Below are positions 34,003 through 44,175 of a DNA stretch of 64,000 nt, piece by piece (position 1 is the stretch's first letter; each line of letters starts with the position of its first letter). The translations under genes were made by a program, and so were the position numbers. This DNA comes from Podospora comata. Its lineage: Eukaryota; Ascomycota; Sordariomycetes; Sordariales; Podosporaceae. Where the stretch lies: contig CP071496.1 in NCBI GenBank assembly GCA_017354895.1, positions 1,984,001-2,048,000 of the forward strand, given 5' to 3'. The notes below the pieces were generated by a model. The model was not told the origin of the DNA. It worked only from the letters and a program-made list of their open reading frames with translations, and searched no databases.

Positions 34003-36331
34003 CTAAGCCTTCTCCTCGGCCTTCTCCTCGGCCTTGGGCTCCTCACCCTTGGCCTCGCCAGTGGCTTGAGTCTTGACGTACTCGTCATAGACGTTCATGG
34101 CCTCGCCGACCTTGGCGTTGAGAGCAGCCTCGTCCTCGATGCTAGAGTCAAAAGGTTAGCACAGTGTTCTTCAATGACACAGAAACAAGCGGAAGAGCTT
34201 ACAGGTTGATGAGCTCCTGGTTCTCCATCTCCAAGAGCATGCCGGTGATCTTGCCAGCAAGCTCGGGCTGGATGGCCTGGATCTTGGGGAAGAGGCTCTC
34301 GCCGAGGATCTGCTTCTGCTGGGCAGGAGAAGCGGCAGCGGCGAGCTGGGTGTGGAGAACAGCGGCGATGTTCACATCGGCGGGACCAGCGGAGGGAGCA
34401 CCGCCACGGCCGCCGGCAAAGCCACCGCGGTTGCCACCGGCACCACGGCCCATGCCGTTCTGGGATCTGCCGTTGGGAGGGAAGCCGGCGACGGGGCCAC
34501 CGGGGATCTGAGGAGGCATGCCCTGCACACCACGAGGGCCAGGACCGCCACGGCCACCTTGGATAGCAGCAGCCTGGATCTGCTGCATGGCAGCAAGGAA
34601 CTGAGGGTTATTGGGCTGGGCAAAGTTGGGAGGGAAAGCACCCATGGGGTAGATGGGCATCTGCTGGGGAGGCATGCCGCCACGGCCGCCCTGCTGACCA
34701 GCATAGGGAGGGTACTGGCCGGGACGACCACCCTGGGGAGGGATGCCCATAGCTCCCTGAGCGAAGGGCATGCCACGGCCGCCGGCGGGGGGCATAAAGC
34801 CAGGCTGCTGACCGGGAGCATAGTAAACTGGCTGTTGCATAAACTGCTGAGGAATACCAGCCTGGGCGGCAGCCTGCTGCATGCGGAGCTGGTTGCGGGC
34901 CTGGATGCTGGCCTCGAGCTGGCTCTTGCGAACATCCTTGCGCTGAGCGAGAGCGACGTAGAGGGGCTTGTTGTCAATCATGCGCTGGTTCATCTCGGTG
35001 ACGGCCTTGGTGGCATCGTCGGGGTTGCTGAAGCAGACGAAACCGAAGCCCTTGCTCTTGCCGAGCTTGCGCTTCTCCTTGGTCTCGGCCTTCTTCTCGG
35101 CGGTCTCGCCCTCCTTCTCCTCCTCGCCCTCCTTCTTGTTCTCCTTGTCCTTCTCATCCTCAGCGGCGGACTCAACTAGGCTGTCGCGCATGACCTTGGC
35201 CGAGGTGATGGGGCCGTACTCGGAGAACATCTGGCGGAGCTTGTCATCATCAACATCATCTCCTAGGTTCTTGATGTAGAGGTTGACGCCTTGGTATTTG
35301 TTAGCCTTCTCCTGGCGAGCAGCCTCATAAGACCTGCGGAGCTCCTCCTCGCGCTCGTGCTTCTTCTGGGCACGGCCGACATACAGCTCCTGACCACGAA
35401 AATCCTTGCCGTTGAGCTCCTCAACAGCCTTGGAAGCAGCTTCGTGAGTAGTGAAGTTGACAAAGCCAAAGCCACGGCTCTTGCCTTCGTCAGAGCGGGC
35501 AAGGGAGGAGGAGGTGACATCGCCATACTTGGCGAAGAGCTCACGGAACTCCTCGTCGGTGACCTCGGCGGCGATGTTCTTGACGTAGACGTTGGTGAAG
35601 TTGGCCTTCATCTCCTCAAACTTGCTCTGACGATCCTTCTTGGGGATGTGGTAGCCGACATAGACCTTCTTCTCGTTGAGAAGCATGCCGTTCACGTGCT
35701 TGATGGCGTTGGCGGCAGCCTCGTCGGTCTCGTAGTGAACGAAACCGTAACCCTTGGAGTTGCCGTTCTCGTCTTGGGCGACCTTGCAGCTCAGGATGTT
35801 ACCGAAAGCAGCGAAGGTGTCGTGAAGCGCCTTGTTGTCGATGGCGACATCAAGGTTCTTAATAAAGACGTTGCCCTGGCCAGTCTTGCGCAGAGCAGGG
35901 TCACGCTGAGACCACATGATGCGGCAGGGGCGGCCCTTGATGAGAGTGTAGTTGAGGTCCTCGAGGGCCTTCTCGCCGTCGGCAGTGGCATTGTAGTTCA
36001 CATAGGCATAGCCGAGAGAGCGACGAGTGACGGCGTCGCGGCAGACACGAATCGAGGCAACGGAGCCGATCTGGGAGAAGAGCTCGAAGAGCATGGCCTC
36101 AGTCACAGACGGGTCCAGCTCGCCGACGTAGAGGGAGGCCGAGGACTGAGGGTGAGGAGCGGCCGAGTTGGGGGTAGGGCCGGCGCCCTCCTGGTCCTCG
36201 TTCTGGAACTGGCCAGCAGCCACGTTGGTATCGATGGCGGGGGCATTGCGGTTCTCACCGCCGTTGAGGCTAGTGTTGCCGAGATCAGCGGCAAGCTGGT
36301 CGACAGCGCCAGGGGCAACGGGAGCGGCCAT
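34003..36331 (-). CDS. PAB1: Poly(A)-binding protein, cytoplasmic
   Basis: Binds mRNA poly(A) tails and links them to eIF4G and eRF3. Exons are 36331-34203 and 34141-34003 (755 residues), with donor GTAAGC and acceptor CTAG. Four RRMs are in order: about residues 58-135 ([20 protein letters not shown]), 147-222 ([20 protein letters not shown]), 240-316 ([20 protein letters not shown]) and 340-455 ([20 protein letters not shown]). RRM4 is interrupted before RNP1 (KGFGFVCF) by about 40 Lys/Glu-rich residues. A Pro/Gly/Gln/Met-rich linker leads to the C-terminal MLLE domain (about 660-730; [38 protein letters not shown]), which is completed only by the small last exon. The start [17 protein letters not shown] is the first ATG that follows a splice-like leader. 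Confidence 0.97.
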
Positions 36332-36617
36332 TATGATAGCTGGGTCTAGAAGATGAGTGGACACGGTCAGTGATCTGTGGGAGCTGTGTCTTTGTGGAGA
36401 ATTTGTTGTTCGCGTGTTGGGTGGTGGGGGGGCCAGCGGAGGGGTCGCTGGCGATGGTGGTGGTGGGTGGACGATCATCTCGAGGTTCCAAAATGTTCAA
36501 ACGTGATGCTGGATGGATAGAAGAAGGGCAATGTGGTGGCTCTCGCACTTTGAAAGAAACAGAGGGCTTTTGTAGGCAACACTGCTGCCTGCAGTAAACT
36601 CTAACTCCAGCCCTCTG

Positions 36618-36684
36618 CTGTCCCAAAGTTCGAGGCAAAAGTGTGTGGGAAAGTTAGTCGTTTGTCCGCGAGTCTAAAACGTAC
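36618..36684 (-). other. Predicted 5' UTR intron of PAB1
   Basis: On the minus strand a GTACGT donor (36684), a GACTAAC branch-like site (near 36655) and an ACAG acceptor (36618) are spaced like the window's other introns. It lies in the leader, so no reading frame tests it. Confidence 0.45.
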
Positions 36685-36849
36685 CTGATGCTTGGAATGA
36701 GGTGTTCCTGCAAATAAGTTACCGTACGCAAAGTGTAGCGACGGTAGACAAAGAAGATGGTTCCTTTCCTGCGGAGGTGGACGAGTAGGTCGCGAGAGAA
36801 GTCGGACGCGGTCGTCGGATGGTCGGCGGGGCGGCGGAAGAGGATGGGC

Positions 36850-36937
36850 TTTCTTTTTTTTCTTTTTTTTTGTCTGGTTTTGGGTCGTGGTGGTGTCGTA
36901 GGGGCTACTTTTATTGGTTTTTTCAAATTTTTTTTGG
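36850..36937 (-). promoter_or_regulatory. A-rich tracts in the PAB1 leader or promoter
   Basis: Read on the minus strand, 36871-36850 is nearly pure A, and a second A-rich tract lies at 36937-36917. PABP genes in yeast and animals often carry oligo(A) in the 5' UTR that the protein itself binds. Whether these bases are transcribed here is unknown. Confidence 0.35.
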
Positions 36938-37186
36938 CTGTTTTATGGGAGGCTCAGAAAAGAAGTAGACAAGAACATACGTGGTGTCGTACTGGTCTCG
37001 CTCCTTTTTCTGGTGGTGTTGTGGAAAGAATCCAGAGATAAAGGTTTTTGATCGATTGATGAAGAAAGGGAAAAGAGGGCTTCGATGGCTCCTGCGGAGA
37101 CAGATTTTTTCTGCCAATTCGGGGTCATGGTTTCTGCCCACAAACCGCAAATATCGCCCTAACCGAACGCCACCCCGCTTTTACAG

Positions 37187-37244
37187 AGGCCACTTTCACC
37201 TGCCAACTATTCACCTGCCAACCTACCTTCACCTGCCAACAAAG
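37187..37244. repeat. Short direct repeat TTCACCTGCCAAC, three copies
   Basis: Three copies of TTCACCTGCCAAC, separated by a few bases, in the PAB1-HUL5 intergenic region. They may be binding sites or a young tandem array. Confidence 0.75.
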
Positions 37245-37437
37245 ACAGCAACTGACAGCCAGCCTGTCAACAATGCTAAGGTGCCAACACAATAGACAGC
37301 AGGCAACTCAATGACTGCCTTAAGGTAGCCACTAAGCATCGTATGGCTCAGAAACGCTGGATGCGGTCTCTGAAAAGGATAGGATATGTATATCTAGGGT
37401 ATCCCTATATCGGGTCGCCGCACACCGCCGCTAGCGC

Positions 37438-37478
37438 AAAACTTCAAACTTCAAACTTCAAACTTCACTTCAAACTTT
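37438..37478. repeat. AAACTTC tandem repeat
   Basis: About five units of a 7-8 base AAACTTC repeat in the same intergenic region. Confidence 0.85.
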
Positions 37479-38349
37479 CTTTCCCGCAGAGGTGGCGGGG
37501 CTTGTCGCCTTATCGTTATCAATGGGGCTCTTCAATCAGCATTTCGTAGGTAGACGCCTCATCCCCCACCTTCCATTTTGATGGCTTGACAGCTCGGGGG
37601 GCTTGTGCAGGGCAGTCTTGCGCAACTATGTCATGCTGTGTCTGCAAAATAGAAGCTACAAGATACTGTGCGCCGTAGAAGTGTATTCCATTCCCTTGCC
37701 CGTGCATATCTAGGTAAGGTGTTAAAAATCCGATAAGGGTTTTCAGGGTCTCGTTGCTGTTGCAGATGCACACTGCAGCAGCGCTCCTGCCCTCTGAGAA
37801 TGCAGCATGAGTAATCCAGGTCTGCCGGGGGCAGCAGCTAGGAAGCAGTGACATCAGCTCCGGCTTGGACCTCTCGCTCCGGCTTCACTCAACCCCGCTA
37901 CACTTGAGTAGGTACCTGAATCTTGATCATTTTCAAAGACCTCTGGGCTGCCCGAGGCTGAGACTCCCCTCCAGTTCCCACTGGTCGATCCTGCAGCCAC
38001 AGCCTACCTATTTAGTTATCTCCGGTCGGTGTAGCTCGGCGCTCAAGGACCGCCTCCTAGTGGTGCCTTAACGGCATTTCCAGGTCGGAGTGGGAACGTT
38101 CTCGAAGCTCTGGGGCGGCATCCCTATTCACCAACACTACATACTTCTCGCTGCACCTGCCCTTACTTCGAACTCCCAAGACGTGAGAAGCGGCATAGCA
38201 GTTATCTAATCTACTAATTTTCTCCAACAAACCAAACCCACCACGACTGTTGCCCGACATCTACCCCATCATCCCTCCTTTATGCTGAATAACCGATCGA
38301 TACACCCATCGTTCCTTCGATCTCCCCGTCTCGGGCAACATCAGCAACC

Positions 38350-41300
38350 ATGTTTTCTACCTTCACCGGTCAGTCGACCGGGAGACGTCGTAACGTCAAC
38401 CTCAGTGGAAACACAGCACATAATCCATGGGCCGCTCCGGCAACACTAGGTGCCTCCACCACCGTATCAAGAGCGGCAGCCGAACGCGAAAAGAGGCAGA
38501 GAGAAAAGGAGAAGCTCAGGGCTGCTGAGCGTATCCAGAGAGTATGGCGGGGCAGTCAGATTCGGCAACATCTCAGGGCCCAAGATCGCGCCGCCATCGA
38601 CGACCTGTACCACCACAACCAAAACGACCTCGAAAGGAGATCCGCCAAAGCACTTCCCCTACTGCTGAGGTCCTTCCAAAGTAAGAACCACAATGACCGT
38701 CGACGAATGGTGTGGCTCTGTCGCGATCTTTGCAACTCGAGCCTCCATTTGTTCCGGTCCCAGGGAGCGGAAGGATTTCAACTTGACAGGCTTGTTCGGA
38801 AGCTCACAGGCGCACTGCAGAAAGAATTAAATCTGGGCCCTGATATCCACGTTGTGCTCTCCGTACTTCTGGAAGTTATGGACCTTCGACCACAAGCTAT
38901 TGGGCATGTTCTCGATCAATATTACAGGGTGATGGCTAACTACTGCAACCTTGCCCCAAGCTTGCAGCAGCCGTTTACGCTGCTCAGCCAGGCGGTCACA
39001 AAACCCCTATCAGTGGGGACCTTCCCAGGTAAGAAGCTACACATTCTCTTGATAACACGATTCTGATTGACTGACAATCGTCTAGAAGCATTCCTGAGCA
39101 AAGCCTATCATGCCTTTGCTTTTGACTTCTTGGCAACACCGGACTTGAACATGTTTGAGAACAACCTCTACCTATTTTGTGCCGATATCGATCTAGACCG
39201 CCTCTCGGATACGCTCGCCTCTGAGAAGTTTGAGGCCACACAGTTAGACGTACCCAGAGCTAGATTGCTATGGCTTTTGGCGCACTTGATTGCACTTCAA
39301 GAGGCAAAGCAGCAGCAAAAGGTACATGCCAGCTACCTCGGCGTCCTCTGCTCCCTTTTATCCGTCCTTTCAGACCAGATTCAGCTTGCAGCGGAACCGG
39401 TTGCCGATGCTGGGCTCGATGGTGAGGATGACGTGGCTCAGGGGACCCTACCGGCGTATGTCTCGGGTAAGCTGGCCTTGCTGACAACGTCGAGGGCCAT
39501 TACTGGGCTGCTCGAGACTTCTGCTCCATTTTCCCTGGGCCACGAGTCAAGCTCACTCGGCGATGCTAGTCCCTATGCTGGCTATGTCCTGACATTGCTA
39601 TCCTGCTTCCCCAACGCGGGCGAAGAAATTCGCATGCGTCTGTTTTACTCGAATGTTCCGACAAGGACGGGTAGGGTGCCTGCGTTGGAATATTTGTGGC
39701 AGGTGATGAAGCGGACGGCGGTGTTTAGAAGCATCGCGTCCGAGTCGGAAGCCGCGTTGGGGATTCTCAAGTCGGCGCCGCAGACATCGAATCTGCATGG
39801 GGAAAATGACTCGTGGCATCAGCAGTGGAGGACGATTTTGCTGTTTCTGGAGCTTTATGTGTTTGTGCTCAAGGTGACGGATGATGCCGACTTCTTTGCG
39901 ATACTGGAGGGTGACAAGCCGGGGAATGGAACGGCTGGGGAGGATTTGCCGAGGACGAGGTCGAGTGGCTTGGACATGGAGAGTGTCAAGAAGCTGACGT
40001 TGTTTCTGAAGCACTTGGGGTTTGTGCTTTATTACAACATGGCTGAGTTGTTGGCTTCGTGGGCTTCGTCGAGGAATTTGAGGGGTCTGAGTAGGCCGTC
40101 GATGTTTGTGGTGACGGCGGGGGTGGGTTTGGATAAGGTGAGGGGGTTGGTCCTGGCGGCTATGAGGGGGTTGTACGAGCGGGATTCTCGGAGACCCTTT
40201 CTGCCCAAGGGCCACTGGTTGATGACGGAGAAGTTTGATATGGCTGGGTTCAAGGAGGCGGTCGTGGTGGAGGCGGAGCGGCAGAGGGCGCTTGGGCATG
40301 CTGAGGGGGAGGAAGATGAGGGGATGGGTGAGGAGGAGGAGCATGAGCCAGAGGAACGGGATTGGCGGCATGGACCACATCGGACTGTGGGTCGACAAGC
40401 GCTGCTTGAGGCGCGACAGAAGCTAGCCGCGAGGGAACAGGCCCGGGCCAAGGTGGCGCCGAAACTGGAGGTTCTGAAGAATCTTCCGTTTGTGGTTCCG
40501 TTTGACCAGCGGGTGATGATCTTTCGGCAGTTTATCACTCTTGACAAGCTGCGGAGGAGAAGTGGCCATGCGGACCCGGACAGCTGGCGCATGATGATGC
40601 TGGAGGCTGACCCCACTAGGAACTCGTTGGCGAGGCACCAAGCCCTGATCAGGCGAGGGAGCTTGTTCCGGGATGCGCAGGAAAGTCTGTACCCGCTGGA
40701 AGAGGCAATCAAGGAGCCGGTGCAGATTACTTTTCTGGATCAATGGGGGATGCAGGAGGCGGGGATTGACGGGGGCGGAGTGACGAAGGAGTTCTTGACA
40801 AGTGTGATTGCCGAGATGCTGTCCGACACCAGCTTGTTCGTCGCCAACAGCAAGAACGCATACTACCCAAACCCTCTGATAGTCGAGCAGTGGTTGGCTT
40901 TGGCGAGGAAGCGTGGTCTCAGCGAGTCCGAGACCAGGACCAAGTTGCTCAGACAGTATGAATTCGCCGGAAGGCTCATTGGAAAATGCATGTATGAGGG
41001 GATCCTCATCAATGTCGTTTTTGCCGGTTTCTTCCTGCTCAAGTGGACGACAGCGGATACCAAACAAGCCAGCCTGAATGATCTGAGAGAGCTGGACGAA
41101 GAGCTCTACCGGGGATTGCTGTTCTTGAAGAACAACGAAGACCAGGTGGACGAAATGGGCTTGAACTTTGCCCTGGATGTCGACATTTCAACGCCAGAGG
41201 ATAAGCAGCCCAATATTGTCTCTCGACCGCTCTGCCCCAACGGCAATAACATTCCCGTCACGAAGGGGAACAGGTTAAAGTACATTGTCCAGCTGGCCAA

Positions 41301-41793
41301 GTACAAGCTCGCCCTGCAACCTTTTGCGCAGACGCAGGCTTTCCTCAAGGGTCTCAAGATGGTGATTGAGCCGGGGTGGCTGAGCATGTTCAACCAGAAC
41401 GAGCTTCAGCGGCTGGTGGGCGGGGACAGCGGAGCGATCGATGTGGATGATTTGAGGAGGAACACGGTGTACAGCGGGCCTTACCAGATTGGGGATGACG
41501 GGCAGGAGCACGAGACGGTGAAGCTGTTTTGGGAGGTAATGGAGGAGTTTGGGGACGAGGAGAGGAGGGAGGTGCTGCAGTATGTGACGAGCACGCCGAG
41601 GGCGCCGCTGCTGGGGTTCAGCCAGCTTTTTCCGAGGTTCACGATTGGTTATGGGGGGCAGGATGAGGACAGGCTGCCGAGCGCGAGTACGTGTATTAAT
41701 TTGTTGAAGCTGCCGAGGTATAGTCGGAAGGGGGTGTTGAGGGAGAAGTTGTTGTATGCGGTGAAGAGTGGGGCGGGGTTTGATTTGAGTTGA
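38350..41793 (+). CDS. HUL5: HECT E3 ubiquitin ligase of the HUL5/UBE3C type
   Basis: Proteasome-associated ubiquitin ligase that extends ubiquitin chains and supports turnover of misfolded proteins in related fungi. Exons are 38350-39028 and 39086-41793 (1128 residues). The intron is 57 nt with donor GTAAGA, a CTGAC branch and acceptor CTAG. An N-terminal IQ-like motif (ERIQRVWRGSQIRQHL) lies about residues 58-75, typical of HUL5 and UBE3B/C. The HECT domain covers roughly residues 760-1128, with VTKEFLTSVIAEML and YEFAGRLIGKCMYEGILINV. The catalytic Cys is Cys1096 in SASTCINLLKLPRYS, and the protein ends GAGFDLS, close to the usual HECT terminus. An acidic insert (EGEEDEGMGEEEEHEPEE) lies near residue 620. 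Confidence 0.95.
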
Positions 41794-42196
41794 TTGAGTT
41801 GAGCGAAGGGGAAGGAGGGTGGGGGAGGGGGGACTGGAAGCGGATATATTTAGAGGATTGTTAGAATATTGTGGGAATGGCATGAGGTTGTATATGAGGA
41901 TATCATGGAGGTTGCGTGAGCCCCTGAGTGACGGGACTTGATACTAGCTATGGGATGTGCCCCACCTTGCGCAGCGGTTGACAGGCTCCACCAATGACGA
42001 CAGCGGGGTAGTCCCCTATTGACCCCACCTTTAGCTTCCGCTCGCCGCTTGCTGCTTGCATGTCTCAGCCCGACTTTTATTCCTTTCCTAGCTTGATATT
42101 TCAAACTGGAACATAACAAGACTTTTGTCGGGCGACTTGACGCTCTGTTTTATTTAATATATTTTGACAAAACTTTTCAACAACCGACGACAAAAA
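41794..42196. other. Intergenic region between HUL5 and the PTPA gene
   Basis: Holds the HUL5 3' UTR and the PTPA promoter. The last 60 bases are AT-rich and end in an A-rich leader immediately before the PTPA ATG. No gene seen. Confidence 0.5.
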
Positions 42197-43730
42197 ATGG
42201 AACCACCACCACCCCCTCCTCCCTCAGCTGCAGGAGCAGTCTCCCTCCCCAGGCTACCCATCCTCACCTCTGACGAGCTCTCCGAGAAAGCATTTGGCCC
42301 CCTGCAAAAGAGGATCAACTCTGGGGCTGACGTGTCGTTTTTCCTGACGTCGAGGGCGTATAAAGAGTTGATGGTGTGGATTATGCAGTTGAATCACTCG
42401 CTTATTCCGAGACTGTCGTCCGATACTGCGAGACCAGTGTGTTTTCCGCTGGAACCGGGGAGAAGAGAGTGGAGCGAGCCGGTGAGAAGGTTAAGGGAAA
42501 TGTTGGGGGGGTGCGAGGACTTGATTTTGGAGGCGCCGCCCGAGGAGAACAAGAACAGGAGGTTTGGGAATGGGGCTTGTAGGGTCTGGCATGGGAAATT
42601 GGGGGAGAGGATTCAGGGGTGGATTGATGGGTTGGGTTTGGGGGTAGATGGGGGGGTGAAGGAGGAGTTGAGGGGGTATTTCATGGGTGCTTGGGGGGAT
42701 AAAGGACGACTTGACTATGGAACGGGCCATGAGCTGAGCTTTTTGGCGTTTCTGGGCGGGTTGTGGAAGGTGGGGTTTTTCGGGGGGGAAGAGGAAAAAG
42801 AAGGGGAGAGGGAGAGGGAGGTTGTGATTGGGGTTGTCGAGATGTATGTTTTTGTCTTGATAATGGGAACGGCAGGAGAGGCTAACGTGAAATAGGTATT
42901 TGGAGGTGGTGAGGAAGTTGATAACGACTTACACACTTGAACCGGCGGGATCGCATGGGGTGTGGGGGTTGGATGACCACAGTTTTGTGCCTTATATTTT
43001 TGGGTCGGCGCAGTTTACGAAACCAATTTTGGGGAGTAGGACGGAGGCTACGCCGGTGGAGGGGTCATGTCCGGGGGCGCCGAAGCCGGCGAGTGCGGTT
43101 GATAAACAGACGGTGGAGGATTACAGGGGGAGTAATATGTACTTTGGGGCGATTGGGTTCATCTACGATGTGAAGAGGGGACCTTTTTGGGAGCATAGCC
43201 CGATGCTGTTTGATATTAGTGGGATTAAGGATGGGTGGGGGAAGATTAATAAGGGAATGGTGAAGATGTATCGGGCCGAGGTGCTGGGGAAGTTTCCGGT
43301 GGTGCAGCATTTTGGGTTTGGGGGGTTGTGGGCGTGGGAGGTGGACCCGGAGATGGTCGGGGAGAGGAGTGTGCATTTGCAGAGTCAGCCGGTGCAAAAT
43401 CAAGCACAGAGTTTGGGGCAGGGCGGAGGGGAGGGGGGGACGAAGGCTCCGTGGGCGAGGGGGGCTATGGGGGGCATGTCTGGCGGGCAGGTGAGTATGC
43501 CTAGGCCGATGGATGGGGGGGTGATGGCGCCGACGGGGTTTCCGGGGCGGCAACCTGGGATGGGGACGCCGGCTGGGCTTCCAGGGAGAGGACAGGTGCC
43601 GACGCCGAGGGGCGGGATACCGAATACTGGACCGATGGAGCAGACGAGTTTTCCGCGGGGAGGGGGGATGCATGATAGGGTTGGGGGGAATCAGTTTAGT
43701 GTCACCAAGGCTCCTTGGGCGAAGGACTGA
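42197..43730 (+). CDS. PP2A phosphatase activator PTPA (RRD family prolyl isomerase)
   Basis: Serine/threonine phosphatase 2A activator, a peptidyl-prolyl cis-trans isomerase that remodels PP2A-like catalytic subunits. Exons are 42197-42843 and 42896-43730 (493 residues). The intron is 52 nt with donor GTATGT and acceptor TAG. Family signatures are [18 protein letters not shown] near residue 173, [18 protein letters not shown] near 240, and [17 protein letters not shown] near 350. After about residue 385 there is a Gly/Pro/Met-rich tail with two copies of TKAPWA, one at its start and one at the very end. A long C-terminal tail is more typical of the RRD1 branch than of RRD2, but I do not assign the paralogue firmly. 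The upstream in-frame TTG was ignored. Confidence 0.93.
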
Positions 43731-43783
43731 GCATGAAAGAGGTTGTTTTGTTATGCTGTATACGAGATACCCGATTAAATATG

Positions 43784-44161
43784 AAGAGAACCTTACGGAG
43801 CCACTTATTTATCTCATCAGTACCCCCACCCTACCTATTAACTTACCTTTCCTATAATATAGTTAAAAGCCTTAAAAGAAAAATAATAAGCGTTTAATTC
43901 GGCTTCAAGGGCCTTTAACTTATTGTTAATAGCCTTCAAACTATCTTTTAGAGCCCTTCAACTATATTTTAAGCCCTTTTAACTATCTTTTAAGGCCTCA
44001 TAACCATCTTTTATCGTCTTTTAACTATCTTTTGGAGCCTATTATATACCTTTCAACTCTAAATATTTATTCTTTGCAATATAGTTAAATCCTATATTAA
44101 GTGGGGAGTTGGGGGGGGGGGGGTTGGTAAGATAAATAGGGGGCTCCGTGTAGGTTCTCTC
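43784..44161. mobile_element. MITE with 8-bp target duplication and internal 21-bp tandem repeats
   Basis: A 378-bp AT-rich element with imperfect terminal inverted repeats. The left end reads AAGAGAACCTTACGGAGCC and the complement of the right end GAGAGAACCTACACGGAGCC; both continue with a TATTTATCT block and a C-rich stretch. The direct repeat TAAATATG flanks it exactly at 43776-43783 and 44162-44169, as expected for an 8-bp target-site duplication (hAT-like length). The interior has no open frame for a transposase and is filled by a 21-bp tandem repeat. It lies between the stop codons of the convergent PTPA and GH125 genes, only 14 bases from the GH125 stop. Confidence 0.8.
43917..44043. 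repeat. 21-bp tandem repeat inside the MITE
   Basis: About six units of AACTATCTTTTAAGCCCTTT plus one base, with an exact 21-bp period from 43939 onward and increasing divergence at both ends. Confidence 0.85.
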
Positions 44162-44175
44162 TAAATATGTACAAG

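Larger units (their letters stand above)
36332..38349. promoter_or_regulatory. Divergent intergenic region of PAB1 and HUL5
   Basis: About 2 kb between two divergent genes. It holds the PAB1 leader with a probable intron and A-rich tracts, then short direct repeats (37187-37244 and 37438-37478). A minus-strand frame at 37519-37854 has no recognisable domain and is not called. Confidence 0.5.

Noticed and set aside
35291-36349. 352-residue open frame on the plus strand opposite PAB1
   Set aside because: Antisense shadow created by the codon bias of the RRM region. It has no domain of its own.
37519-37854. 111-residue minus-strand frame in the PAB1-HUL5 gap
   Set aside because: The translation looks less low-complexity than most, but I recognise no domain and it has no splice or promoter support. 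It could be a relic.
39598-40712. Long minus-strand frames opposite HUL5
   Set aside because: Antisense to a well-supported HECT ligase. The translations are His/Arg/Pro-rich and resemble no protein.
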